NCBI GenBank assembly: GCA_029881805.1
Contig: JAOULW010000006.1
Coordinates: forward strand, 1-64,000
DNA length: 64,000 nucleotides
Direction: 5' to 3'
From: Candidatus Bathyarchaeota archaeon
GTDB lineage: Archaea > Thermoproteota > Bathyarchaeia > Bathyarchaeales > Bathycorpusculaceae
The first letter of the stretch is position 1. The number at the start of each line of letters is the position of its first letter. Both the position numbers and the translations under genes were made by a program. This document shows, piece by piece, positions 43,576 to 52,386 of the stretch. A model generated the notes under the pieces. It worked only from the letters and a program-made list of their open reading frames with translations, searched no databases and was not told where the DNA came from.

Positions 43576-44193
43576 TCAAATCCCAGCGGGCCCGCCACCT
43601 TGTGAATCACTTGAGAGCTTGCTCAAAATATCTTTTCCAATCTTTTCCTCGTCTATTTTTAGAGTTTCAGGCTCTTCTATTTTCAATATTGCTTTCAATG
43701 CTTCAGTGTCAAGTTCGCTGACAACCCTCAATATTTCTTTCTTAGCTAATTCACCATGTTTCTGAAGCGCTTCCTCGTTTCTATACAAGGCCTCTGCTAG
43801 CGGACATGTTTTTTCTATTTTCAAATACCATTCAATTTTCTCAGATTTCACATTTATGTCAAATGTTATCGGTCCCGCTACGCAAGTTTCTGGCTTTACT
43901 GGGTGAACCAGACATTTGCTTGTCTTCCTGTCATAAAATATACAGTACCCTTCTGCGTCCTCTTTCGGAAATGTGTAGGATGTTTGAATAAAGGGGTCTT
44001 CAATGCAAATTTCATGGTCTTTCAAATGTGCTTCTAGGATTTTTCTACGTTGGTCAGTTAAGGGAGGTCTTGCGCCTTTGCAACAACTAGTTTTACACTT
44101 ACTACAGACAATGAAGAAGTTGTTTTGCCGTTTTTTTGATGTGTGCATAGAAGGTACTTCGTCGCTCTTAGAAGTAGGGCTCATTATCTGCAA
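43576..44193 (-). CDS. YkgJ-type cysteine-cluster protein
   Basis: A 205-residue protein. The cluster motif CSKCKTSCCKG near 31-41, then GYCIFYDRKTSKCLVHPVKP and ETCVAGP, give the Cys spacing of the YkgJ (zinc or iron cluster) family. The last part is helical and Glu-rich. The start overlaps the end of the GCS2 gene by up to 26 bases (ATG at 44184 also possible). The end runs antisense into the T-arm of tRNA-Arg(CCG), where the conserved TTCAA supplies its TGA stop. Role in the amidoligase cluster is unknown; a metal or redox helper is possible. Confidence 0.75.
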   Translation of the reverse strand: MQIMSPTSKSDEVPSMHTSKKRQNNFFIVCSKCKTSCCKGARPPLTDQRRKILEAHLKDHEICIEDPFIQTSYTFPKEDAEGYCIFYDRKTSKCLVHPVKPETCVAGPITFDINVKSEKIEWYLKIEKTCPLAEALYRNEEALQKHGELAKKEILRVVSELDTEALKAILKIEEPETLKIDEEKIGKDILSKLSSDSQGGGPAGI

Positions 44194-45295
44194 GACTCTT
44201 TATAAGTTTTGAGTAGATAGTAATTAGAGCTTCTTTAAAGCTTGTTTTTTGAGCTTTTCTCTGAATCCTTTCTTTTATGATTTCTGATAAATTTCCAGCT
44301 TCTATTCTTTTTTGTATTATTGGAAGATACTTCTTCTCTTCTTCTGTAGCGTTTTCCCAAGCAATTCTGAAGAAGTGCTGACAGACTTGACGGGCAGTTA
44401 AACCTCGTGGATGCACAACCTTTGCGCTCAATCCATTCTCTACAATCGAGTTGAAATCTTTCACGAGGATTTCATGAGGCAAAAGCTTTGGTTTTTCATG
44501 CATCAGTCCTCTAAGTGATGCTCTTATAAAACAGCTCAAGGCTACATCCGATTTGATGCATTCCTGTTCATCCATGACTCGGATTTCGACAGCCCTTCTC
44601 TCAAAGCGAAAGATAATCCCGCGTGAGTTAACCCAATCCTTGTAAAGGAGAGACTCTTTCGCGCCGGCTTTAGCCAAGTCCAACGAGTATTTTCCGATGA
44701 TTTCCTTTTCATATTGCTGGAATGAGGAGATATATTCTGGAACAACGTCACCAGTTACAGAAGGCACTTCTCTTTGATTCAGCGCGTAAAAATGCAGCCT
44801 GTTATCCACGTTCTCTCGAAGTTTCCCTTCATAAGCAGGCGATGAAGCTGCAATCGCGGGTAAATAAGCACACATGTTTGCAAGCAAATTATGCAGCAAA
44901 ATTCCTTCTTCTTTAAAATAGGGTACATTCAACTGAAAACTCTGGATGTTGAGCCAACCGTGTCGTTTAAGATTAAAAACCTTGCTATAAGCCTCGTAGA
45001 TTTGTCGATGACGATGCGGCCACACTCCAGTCTCTTCAAGTCTAAGCAGAGGATGCATGCCTGTCCCGAGAAGATGTGCGCCGTGTCTACTTTCTAAAAA
45101 ATCAAGAAGTGTAAGAACCGCGTTTTGCATTGTTTCGTTGAATTCTTCAGGCGACTTGAAGGGCACGTTAGATCTGATTTCCATAACGTGTAACTGGATT
45201 TCTTTTCCAAAAGCAAAGTAAGGCTGTTCCACCACGTTAACAATTCTGCCATAAAAATCTTTTATTACCTTGTCTACGATGGGTAAAGCTTTCAA
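44168..45295 (-). CDS. GCS2-family glutamate-cysteine-ligase-like amidoligase, 5' end disrupted
   Basis: A 375-residue glutamine-synthetase-fold ligase of the GCS2/YbdK type. It has HGAHLLGTGMHPLLRLEETG near 74-93, LNIQSFQLNVPY near 115-126 and RFERRAVEIRVMD near 231-243, the metal and ATP sites. Open frame upstream of the TTG continues with conserved residues LGPEHEFSLVDEEL, the usual first strand and glutamate motif, but no ATG, GTG or TTG lies in that frame before a stop. An ATG at 45372 is in another frame (MKEELIR). A one-base frameshift near 45345-45355 would join the two. It may be a real mutation, an assembly error, or programmed. The enzyme would form amide bonds with amino acids. 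Confidence 0.78.
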   Translation of the reverse strand: MKALPIVDKVIKDFYGRIVNVVEQPYFAFGKEIQLHVMEIRSNVPFKSPEEFNETMQNAVLTLLDFLESRHGAHLLGTGMHPLLRLEETGVWPHRHRQIYEAYSKVFNLKRHGWLNIQSFQLNVPYFKEEGILLHNLLANMCAYLPAIAASSPAYEGKLRENVDNRLHFYALNQREVPSVTGDVVPEYISSFQQYEKEIIGKYSLDLAKAGAKESLLYKDWVNSRGIIFRFERRAVEIRVMDEQECIKSDVALSCFIRASLRGLMHEKPKLLPHEILVKDFNSIVENGLSAKVVHPRGLTARQVCQHFFRIAWENATEEEKKYLPIIQKRIEAGNLSEIIKERIQRKAQKTSFKEALITIYSKLIKSLADNEPYF

Positions 45296-45372
45296 TTCTT
45301 CATCAACTAATGAAAACTCGTGTTCGGGACCTAAGACTTCTAGTGGTTTATACGTATCAGTTCCTCTTTCAT
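45296..45372 (-). other. out-of-frame 5' end of the GCS2 gene
   Basis: This segment encodes the family N-terminus in the GCS2 frame (up to LGPEHEF) but the only usable ATG (45370-45372) is in a different frame and hits TAG at about 45342. A single-base change would restore a start such as MKEELIR joined to YKPLEVLGPEHEF. Confidence 0.6.
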
Positions 45373-45412
45373 TTTACTTGTTGCCTAAAATTTGAATATA
45401 AATGTACAGTTA

Positions 45413-45421
45413 GTTTTAAAT
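45413..45421 (+). promoter_or_regulatory. TATA box of the RLAN-RimK operon
   Basis: The consensus-like TTTTAAATA lies about 50 bases upstream of the preferred GTG at 45467. This places the transcript start near 45443, which argues against the upstream frame opening at 45392. Confidence 0.45.
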
Positions 45422-45466
45422 ACGACCATTGCGATACCGAGCATTCAATCATCTGGTGTTACATGC

Positions 45467-46159
45467 GTGTTGGTCGTATCAAATATCGACCTACCAACAA
45501 ATTTGGCTATTATGAAGCCGTCAACGTTTCTTGAAACATCAATTAAAGATTTTACTGTAAATATAAACAACGACTATCGTTATCTAAAAACAGGATACTA
45601 TGTATCTTTGCACGCGGAAATCTTGGGAAGCCCAGTAATTCCTTCAAGCGAAAACATACTTGACGCAAACAGAATACCCTTACTGCTGCTTAAGGCGTCA
45701 AAAGCTGGAATTCCAACATTGCCGTTCTTAGTGACTGATTCCGTAAAACAGGTTATGTCCAGTTTTGAATTTCCAGTAGTTGTTTTCGCCGTAAATCCTT
45801 TCTCTTATGAAGGGTTCGAAATTGCGAAAAATAGGAGCGCACTCTATAGAGCCATTAAGAGTTTAGGCAGGAATTACAAATTTGCTGTTTGCGTGCAACC
45901 TCTCCTTGGTGAAATGTTTACATTTAAGTCTATATTTGGACGATGTAAGCAAGCAAAAAGTATAGAACAAATCTCAAGGAAAGTTTACGATGTTTTTGAA
46001 GTCCCAATCTGCAAATTGCATATTCAGCGCATTGGTAAAAAAGTGCACTTGTGTGGACTTCAGCCGTTAAGAAAAGAAGAACTTCTTGCAGTCGACGTGG
46101 AAATAATTTCCGAAGAGATTTCTCAACTTTCTAAAAATGGTGACTACCTGATTGGCTAA
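45467..46159 (+). CDS. RLAN-domain protein (RimK-like ATP-grasp N-terminal domain), stand-alone
   Basis: About 230 residues. The start VLVVSNIDLPTN, then NINNDYRYLKTGYYVSLHAE and GSPVIPSSENILD, match the RLAN domain that normally precedes an ATP-grasp domain in one chain. The rest (about 90-230) is not ATP-grasp-like and carries a segment CVQPLLGEMFTF. I chose GTG 45467 by the promoter position; TTG 45470 is equally good. The next gene is a RimK-type ATP-grasp that overlaps by 8 bases, so the two-domain enzyme appears to be split. Confidence 0.7.
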   Translation: MLVVSNIDLPTNLAIMKPSTFLETSIKDFTVNINNDYRYLKTGYYVSLHAEILGSPVIPSSENILDANRIPLLLLKASKAGIPTLPFLVTDSVKQVMSSFEFPVVVFAVNPFSYEGFEIAKNRSALYRAIKSLGRNYKFAVCVQPLLGEMFTFKSIFGRCKQAKSIEQISRKVYDVFEVPICKLHIQRIGKKVHLCGLQPLRKEELLAVDVEIISEEISQLSKNGDYLIG

Positions 46160-47030
46160 TATTGCTTGCTTTGTTGAGAAATACAATTTTGCAGACTCGA
46201 ACGAAGCCATGGCCCTCCAAAATTTCAAAATCGCAGCAGAAAAACAAGGACACGAATTTGACTTCTTATTTAGAAAGAACCTTAGAGAAATTCCAAAATA
46301 CGATGCTGTTTTTATTAGAGCCACCACCGACCCCCTTTACACCGCTTATATAGTCTCAAAAACAGCTTGGGAACTTGGGTTGAAAGTGGTTGACGACCCG
46401 AAGTCAATACAGATATGCGGAAACAAGATTCACTTGTACTCCCTCTTCAGCAAATACGACATTCCACACATCCCAACAATTTTTCTGAACAAGGATGCGT
46501 TCAACCACAAACGAATTTTGGAGATTTTTAAAGTCTTCGGCAGACCAGTTGTGGTCAAGGCGCCGTACACAAGCTTTTCAAGGTATGTGGAGAAAGTTGC
46601 GTGTGAAACAAGCTTCCGCGAGGTTGCCAAGAGATTTTTCAGAAAGTCTGATGCTTTGACTGTGCAGAAGTTTATGCCCACAGCCTTCGATTGGAGAGTT
46701 GGAGTCTTAAATGACGAAGTTTTGTATGTATGCAAGTATATGGTGCCTAAGGGCAGATGGAAACATGGTGCCAAACGAAGAGGTAAGCCCAGTTTCATTT
46801 GGGGCCGAACAATAACTCTAAAAAGAGAAAATGCGCCCACAGAACTTAAAGAAACTGCTTTGAAAGCATGTGGAGTTATTGGACATGGACTTTATGGAGT
46901 AGATATAAAGGAAGTGGATGGCAACTATGTTGTGGTGGAAGTCAACGACAACCCAAGCATTTATGCAAGGTACGAAGACCTAAGAAATGAAGACCTGTAT
47001 GGAAAAATCATAGAGTACTTAGTCAACTAG
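46152..47030 (+). CDS. RimK-type ATP-grasp amidoligase
   Basis: A 292-residue ATP-grasp ligase. The family features are DDPKSIQICGNKIHLYSLF near 79-97, VVVKAPYTSFSR near 129-140, the QKFMPTAFDWRVGVL segment near 172-186 and the metal-binding YGVDIKEVDGNYVVVEVNDNPS near 251-272 (E..N..D pattern). It starts at TTG and overlaps the RLAN gene by 8 bases. Characterised relatives add amino acids such as glutamate to peptides or proteins. With the neighbouring GCS2 gene it suggests a short peptide or amide-linked small molecule. Confidence 0.85.
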   Translation: MANIACFVEKYNFADSNEAMALQNFKIAAEKQGHEFDFLFRKNLREIPKYDAVFIRATTDPLYTAYIVSKTAWELGLKVVDDPKSIQICGNKIHLYSLFSKYDIPHIPTIFLNKDAFNHKRILEIFKVFGRPVVVKAPYTSFSRYVEKVACETSFREVAKRFFRKSDALTVQKFMPTAFDWRVGVLNDEVLYVCKYMVPKGRWKHGAKRRGKPSFIWGRTITLKRENAPTELKETALKACGVIGHGLYGVDIKEVDGNYVVVEVNDNPSIYARYEDLRNEDLYGKIIEYLVN

Positions 47031-47222
47031 TCTTTTCTTGTTTAGTTCTTCTTCTCAGTGAAACTTGCTGCTTTGGTATCGCTTTTGCAACTGAAAACTT
47101 GTGAGCTGCAGTCTTGCCATCCAACGGGATAATAAGAGGCATAAGTTAACCATTAGATTTGACAAATGTGAGGTTAAGCCTTAAATCGATAAGTGTTTTT
47201 GTCTCATGAAAACGTGAAGCTT

Positions 47223-48482
47223 ATGGGAATAGCCGGCGTTATCCGACGAGAATTCTCGTTTATCACAGGTAACTATCGGATACTCGTCATAAGCTGGATT
47301 ATAATGGACCTCGCAATGGAAATGCCCGTTCCAAACTATCAACTCTACGTTCAAGATGTCCTAGGCGGTAGAGATTTCCCATTAGCCTTAGGAATAATAG
47401 GTCTCGCAAACTTTCTCGCAATGGCGGCCGTGGCATTTCCTGGAGGCTACTTCGCCGACAAATATGGGAGACGTTGGCTCGTCACGACTATGACCTTCGG
47501 AATGGCGTCTTCATTTCTTTTCTTTGCATTTGCCCCGTCTTGGCATTTCATCTTAATAGGGACAATAGTGCACAGCCTTTGTCTAGTTTATCAGCCAGCG
47601 TTGTTTGCGATGGTTCAGGATTCGCTTCCGCCAGAGCGTAGAGGCATGGGTTCTTCAATCATACAGATGATCCACGGTACATTCAATACTCCTGGTCCTA
47701 TGATTGGAGGATTCCTTCTGCTGCAATTTGGATTGGAATGGAGCATGAGAATCATCTACTTAGTAATGACGGTTCTTTATCTAATCGCGGCAGTATGGCG
47801 GTTGAGACTGAAAGAGACGCTAACAAACGCTAAACCCATTCGCTTGAGATACTTCATCTCTTCTTATCCAGAAGCCATTAGAGAAAGTTTCAATGTGTGG
47901 AGCGTTGTGCCTAGAACGATGCTATGGCTGTTTATCGTCCAAGTTCTTATGATGTTCAGTAATTCGATTATAAACGTGATCAACACGGTATACGCAGTTG
48001 ATGTGCTTGGAGTACCAAAAGAGCAGTGGTGGCTCGTCTTCATACCACTCTTACTGACTATGGTCGTTGCTTCTATCCCGGTTGGCAAAATGGTTGATAA
48101 AATTGGACCGAAAATTCCGATGACCCTCGGACCGTTCACACTTGCATTGGCCTTGTTGCTTTTTGTCAGCGGCAGCCTCATAACTTTAATGATTTCAATG
48201 TGCTTGATTGGGATGGTTCACTTGTTTGTAATGTCATCAATCATGGCGCTCTCTACAAGTCTTGTAGAACCCCAAAATAGAGGCAAAGTAAGAGGGTTCA
48301 TTAACTTCATTGGATTCACAATCACTGGAGTCGGCATGCTTTTAGGTAATTACTTCTTTAATTTGGCCCCTCAGCTACCATTCTACTTGACCATAGGATT
48401 AACAGTTCCAATGACCCTCGTAATTTTGTTCCGCATTCACGAACCAGACAAGCAAGTAAGCAGTCAAAACACTAACCTTTAA
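47223..48482 (+). CDS. major facilitator superfamily transporter
   Basis: A 419-residue MFS protein with 12 predicted membrane helices in two halves. The loop 2-3 signature GGYFADKYGRRWLV lies near 80 and a related repeat VGKMVDKIGPKIP near 285. The ATG at 47223 is chosen (frame open to 47193). The substrate is not readable; an export role is plausible. It stands 192 bases after the RimK gene, so it could carry that cluster's product, but this is only proximity. Confidence 0.85.
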   Translation: MGIAGVIRREFSFITGNYRILVISWIIMDLAMEMPVPNYQLYVQDVLGGRDFPLALGIIGLANFLAMAAVAFPGGYFADKYGRRWLVTTMTFGMASSFLFFAFAPSWHFILIGTIVHSLCLVYQPALFAMVQDSLPPERRGMGSSIIQMIHGTFNTPGPMIGGFLLLQFGLEWSMRIIYLVMTVLYLIAAVWRLRLKETLTNAKPIRLRYFISSYPEAIRESFNVWSVVPRTMLWLFIVQVLMMFSNSIINVINTVYAVDVLGVPKEQWWLVFIPLLLTMVVASIPVGKMVDKIGPKIPMTLGPFTLALALLLFVSGSLITLMISMCLIGMVHLFVMSSIMALSTSLVEPQNRGKVRGFINFIGFTITGVGMLLGNYFFNLAPQLPFYLTIGLTVPMTLVILFRIHEPDKQVSSQNTNL

Positions 48483-48550
48483 AATGCGGAAGTCTCGACA
48501 CTTATTTATCTAGAATTTAGAATCCTTACAATGAAAAGGGAGAAAATGAC

Positions 48551-49489
48551 ATGCTGAAAGAAACTGTTAAAGATTATGATTTTTCCAAGTGTGTGTCCGT
48601 TGATGAACTTGTCTTACAAATGGAAGAGGCTTGGGGCTTCACTGCCGGCAAACTAGCTTTGGGAGTGAAGACATTAGAGAAAATGATTAACGATGACAAG
48701 TGCGTCAAGTTTCTTTCTTTCACTGGAAACCTCGTGGCGACAGGAACTAGGGGAGTCTTAAAAGAAGTTGTGAAACGTAAGCTGGTTGACGTTATTATTA
48801 CTACTTGTGGAACCCTTGACCACGACATTGCTAGATGCTGGAAAAACTACTACAAAGGCTCATTCATCATGAACGACGCTATGCTTCACAAAAAGGGCAT
48901 AAATCGCTTGGGAAACGTGCTTGTTCCAAGCGACAGCTACGGCGTAATAATTGAACAGAAAATGCAAAAGCTACTCGAAAGCCTATGGAAAGAAGGGAAA
49001 AAGAACGTCTCAAGCAGTCAACTGTGCAAAGAAATTGGTCAGCGCATATGTAACGAAAGCTCAATACTCTACTGGGCGACCGAGAATGGAATACCGATTT
49101 ACGTGCCAGGCATAACAGATGGTGCAGTGGGCTATCAAACGTGGCTTTTTTCACAAGACCACGATTTCAAGCTTGATTTGCTGAAGGATTCTGGAGAACT
49201 TAATGATGCAGTGTTTACTGCAAAGAAGACTGGCGCGCTAATAGTCGGTGGCGGAATATCGAAGCATCACACCATATGGTGGAACCAGTTTAGAAATGGG
49301 CTAGATTATGCTGTTTATGTTAGCACCGCTACTGAATGGGACGGCAGTCTTTCTGGGGCAAGACCACGAGAAGCAGTTTCGTGGGGAAAAATAAGCGAAA
49401 AAGCAAAACGCATAATGATCGAAGGCGACGCTTCACTGATATTGCCAATTATTGTGAGCTCGCTCATAACTAGGCTAGGACGGGCATAA
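48551..49489 (+). CDS. dys: deoxyhypusine synthase
   Basis: A 312-residue enzyme that transfers the aminobutyl group of spermidine to a lysine of archaeal translation factor aIF5A. Family features are FTGNLVATGTRGVL (NAD site) near 57-70, WATENGIPIYVPGITDGAVG near 178-197, and the active lysine in GARPREAVSWGKI near 274-286. The length is normal. It is a single gene with a TATA-like CACTTATTTATC upstream. Confidence 0.93.
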   Translation: MLKETVKDYDFSKCVSVDELVLQMEEAWGFTAGKLALGVKTLEKMINDDKCVKFLSFTGNLVATGTRGVLKEVVKRKLVDVIITTCGTLDHDIARCWKNYYKGSFIMNDAMLHKKGINRLGNVLVPSDSYGVIIEQKMQKLLESLWKEGKKNVSSSQLCKEIGQRICNESSILYWATENGIPIYVPGITDGAVGYQTWLFSQDHDFKLDLLKDSGELNDAVFTAKKTGALIVGGGISKHHTIWWNQFRNGLDYAVYVSTATEWDGSLSGARPREAVSWGKISEKAKRIMIEGDASLILPIIVSSLITRLGRA

Positions 49490-49657
49490 AAAAATCGGCT
49501 GAAAATCAAGAAAGGCTCGGAGCTTCCATTCAGGTTTTTACTCTTTGTTAAGTGCATACGTTACGATCGTTAGAGTCATTGTTAAAAGCAACTGAGTTTA
49601 GTTTTCAGAAATCGCTAAATGCTTCCACGCTTAATCTAGAGCCACCAGGTGAAATAA

Positions 49658-50329
49658 TTGCCTATCTCCAAGAAAGAAATAGCCAAAATGATAGATTCTA
49701 CAAATGTCAAGGTGACCGCTACGAAAAACGAGATAGAAGAATTGTGTAGAGAATCCGTTCAACATGGTTTTCGCTGTGCTGTCGTTAATCCTATTTATGT
49801 AAGATTTGCCGCGGCACTCTTGAAAGGTTCAAATGTCAAAGTCTGTTCAACAGTAGGGTTCCCTTTTGGAGTTGCGTTGCCAGAGATAAAGGCTTTGGAG
49901 GCCGTTAAGGCCGTAGAAGACGGTGCAGAGGAGTTGGACATGGTCATCAATTTGAGTGCTTTGAAGTCAGGCGATTATGATGTCGTCAAGCGCGATATAG
50001 CGGCTGTTGTAGATGTAAAGCTCTCATCAAAGGATATAATTGTGAAGGTCATTATTGAGACTGCTTATTTGACAAAAAAGGAGAAGATAACTGCGTGCAA
50101 GCTTGTTAAAGAGGCTAAAGCGGACTTCGTGAAAACTTCAACCGGATTGTTCGGTAAAGGGGCAACGGTTAACGATGTCATGTTGATGCGGCAGACTGTC
50201 GGGAAAGATATGGGTGTTAAGGCGGCGGGTGGCATAAGAACCTATGTTGACGCAGTCGCGATGATTAAAGCAGGCGCAAACAGGATAGGAACAAGCACAG
50301 CCGTTCAAATAATTGAGGGGACTTCCTAA
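49658..50329 (+). CDS. deoC: deoxyribose-phosphate aldolase
   Basis: A 223-residue class I aldolase that splits 2-deoxyribose-5-phosphate. The Schiff-base lysine is in ADFVKTSTGLFGKG near 145-158, the second lysine in GVKAAGGIRTYVDA near 183-196, and the opening CSTVGFPFG is typical. It starts at TTG with GGTG about 9 bases upstream (CCACCAGGTGAAATAA). It is convergent with argS. Confidence 0.93.
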   Translation: MPISKKEIAKMIDSTNVKVTATKNEIEELCRESVQHGFRCAVVNPIYVRFAAALLKGSNVKVCSTVGFPFGVALPEIKALEAVKAVEDGAEELDMVINLSALKSGDYDVVKRDIAAVVDVKLSSKDIIVKVIIETAYLTKKEKITACKLVKEAKADFVKTSTGLFGKGATVNDVMLMRQTVGKDMGVKAAGGIRTYVDAVAMIKAGANRIGTSTAVQIIEGTS

Positions 50330-50332
50330 AGG

Positions 50333-52288
50333 CTACATTTTTTCAGGCGCAAATATTCCTATGAGGTTAAGCGCGTTTCTCAACACTAATCTTACGGCAT
50401 CTGTTAAGGCTAGTCTTGCATCGCTGAGCCCTTGTGGCTCCGCTTTTATTACTGGTAACGCATTATAGAATGTGTTGAACTTGTCGGAGACGGCATTTGC
50501 GAAATCAGCAATCAAACTGGGCTTGAGAAACTCTGATGCCTCAATAAATGTGTCTGGGAAAATTGCTAGTGCCAAGATAATTTCGTGTTCTAGTTTTTCG
50601 CCTAGCAGTTCGTAAGCTGGTTTTTTGGGTTTTCTTGCCGCTTTGCGGAGGATGCTGCATGCTCTTGCATGTGTGTATTGAATGTAAGGCGCGCTGTTTT
50701 TTTCGAAGTTAAGCACTCTGTCCCACGTGAACTCGACGGGTTTGGAAGGGTCAACCTCTACCAGTGCATAGCGTACTGCGCCTATGCCAACGAAGTCTGC
50801 AATTTCTTGTTTTTCTTTTTCTGAAAGCTGAGGCGAACGCTTCGAAACCTCTTCGTAGGCTCGTTTTACTGCTTCGTCCATGACTTCGTCGAAGGTTATG
50901 AAACGTCCTCTTCGACTTGACATTTTGTAGCCCGGAAGAGTAACCAGATTATAAGCAAAGTGAAAAAAGTTGTCCGCGTGCTTGCCGTATCCCAAAGCGT
51001 GCAAGGCTATCTTCAATTGCAACTGCGCCAATGTCTGCTCCATCCCTATCACGTTAACAAGTCTGTCCGCCTTTTCAAATTTCCACAAGGTGTAAGCAAT
51101 ATCGCGTGTTGTGTACAATGTTGTTCCGTCAGCACGCACAAGTGTCAGCGGTGAGACTTCATGATCTTCCTTTAAACCCAGTTTTTTTCTCAAATCAAGC
51201 TCTCGCAGTACCTTTTCAGCGTCAAACTCTAAAACGCCGCCTAAACTGAATACGTACGGCATCGTCTTCAGTCGCTGCAGTACTTCTGCAACCCTATTGC
51301 TCCATACAAGGTCACTTTCCCAATCCCACGAATCATAGAAAACGTCCACACGGCTCAGCGTATCCTTAAAGCCTTGCAGGCATAGCTCGCTGACTTTTCT
51401 TATTAGTCGCTTAGCCTTTGCATTACCCTCTTCGTAGCCGCGGTTTAGCTTGTTGATTGCGTCTTCGGGGTTTTTGTCCTTGCTTATTTTCTCTAAAAGA
51501 TTTTCGAAGAGTTCGGGAAATCTGTCTTTCAGCTCTGCAGCCACGGACACCCAATCATCTAGTTCTCTGTTTATCTTCGTAACTTCTTCATCTGCCTTCA
51601 ATGCTTTTGCACGTTCAAGTTCCTTTTTTAGACGGTTAATTTCGACCAAGCAACTTGTGATCGTGTAAATTTTGCCCAAGAAATGGTCTGGTTTTCCCTC
51701 AGGTTTCGGTTGGCCTAGTTTTTCGTATCCGTAGGTTATGACGGATGTTTGGCGGCCTACGTCGTCAATGTAATAGTGGCGGAAGACTTCATGCCCTCTT
51801 GCTTTGAACATGCGAGCCAAGGCGTCGCCAAGCATCGGATTTCTAGCTTGTCCAATATGTAGCGGATGTAGAGGATTTGCGCTCGTGTGCTCGACAATAA
51901 TTTTTAGGGGTTTTGCAACTTTGATAAAACCATACTCGGTGCCAAGTTGACTAGCCGAATTGATGGTTAAAGCAGAAAACCTGGCGAAGTTTGCGTGAAA
52001 GTTTATGTATCCGCTTCCTGCAGGGGCGGCTGTTTCGATTAAGGAAAATTCTGACTTGTTTACAGCTTTGACTATACGTTTAGCTAAGGCAATCGGTTTT
52101 TCGCCGATTTGTTTAGCAAGTTCAAAGCATAAGGAAGACGCTAGTTGACCAAACTCTGGATTCGGCGGTTTTTCCAAGGCCAAGTCTCTGACTAATATTG
52201 CAGGAAAAGCCTTCTTGAGTGCTTTCTCTAAGACATTTTGGACTTCTGTTTGAAGTGCAGCGAATGGATTTTCTGAAACCATCAACAC
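50333..52288 (-). CDS. argS: arginyl-tRNA synthetase
   Basis: A 651-residue class I synthetase. It has an N-terminal additional domain (about 1-130), the HIGH motif as HTSANPLHPLHIGQARN near 134-150, a KMSKS variant KMSSRRG near 436-442 and a C-terminal anticodon-binding helical domain with the DALR fold. It charges both tRNA-Arg genes in this window. It diverges from the second HDAC-like gene. Confidence 0.95.
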   Translation of the reverse strand: MLMVSENPFAALQTEVQNVLEKALKKAFPAILVRDLALEKPPNPEFGQLASSLCFELAKQIGEKPIALAKRIVKAVNKSEFSLIETAAPAGSGYINFHANFARFSALTINSASQLGTEYGFIKVAKPLKIIVEHTSANPLHPLHIGQARNPMLGDALARMFKARGHEVFRHYYIDDVGRQTSVITYGYEKLGQPKPEGKPDHFLGKIYTITSCLVEINRLKKELERAKALKADEEVTKINRELDDWVSVAAELKDRFPELFENLLEKISKDKNPEDAINKLNRGYEEGNAKAKRLIRKVSELCLQGFKDTLSRVDVFYDSWDWESDLVWSNRVAEVLQRLKTMPYVFSLGGVLEFDAEKVLRELDLRKKLGLKEDHEVSPLTLVRADGTTLYTTRDIAYTLWKFEKADRLVNVIGMEQTLAQLQLKIALHALGYGKHADNFFHFAYNLVTLPGYKMSSRRGRFITFDEVMDEAVKRAYEEVSKRSPQLSEKEKQEIADFVGIGAVRYALVEVDPSKPVEFTWDRVLNFEKNSAPYIQYTHARACSILRKAARKPKKPAYELLGEKLEHEIILALAIFPDTFIEASEFLKPSLIADFANAVSDKFNTFYNALPVIKAEPQGLSDARLALTDAVRLVLRNALNLIGIFAPEKM

Positions 52289-52386
52289 GTTCCTCGAGTT
52301 TTTTTCAAATTCTCTAAACCTTTAAAGGGTGAAGTTCTATTTTAGCTTGAAAATACTTGGTTTGTCAAGGCGTGGACGTAGCAGTT

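Larger units (their letters stand above)
43479..43597 (+). tRNA. tRNA-Arg (anticodon CCG) with two introns
   Basis: Acceptor GGGCCCG/CGGGCCC, D-arm GCCC...AGGC and T-arm CTGGG-TTCAAAT-CCCAG are direct. Between base 26 and the stem GCCGG lie 57 bases instead of 17, so 40 bases must leave. Removing 43511-43532 (22) and 43541-43558 (18) restores stem CCGGC/GCCGG and the 7-base loop CTCCGGA, with anticodon CCG (Arg). Intron 1 sits after base 29 in a clear bulge-helix-bulge: GCGC pairs with GCGC, bulges are CGA and AAG, and the inner stem is ATCA/TGAT. Intron 2 is at the usual 37/38 site with CTCC/GGAG pairing and a relaxed motif. Discriminator G73 (43594) and encoded CCA follow. Confidence 0.88.

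Noticed and set aside
45392-45466. Upstream extension of the RLAN gene to the frame opening at 45392
   Set aside because: A TATA-like box at 45413-45421 lies inside it, and the conserved domain begins after the GTG at 45467.
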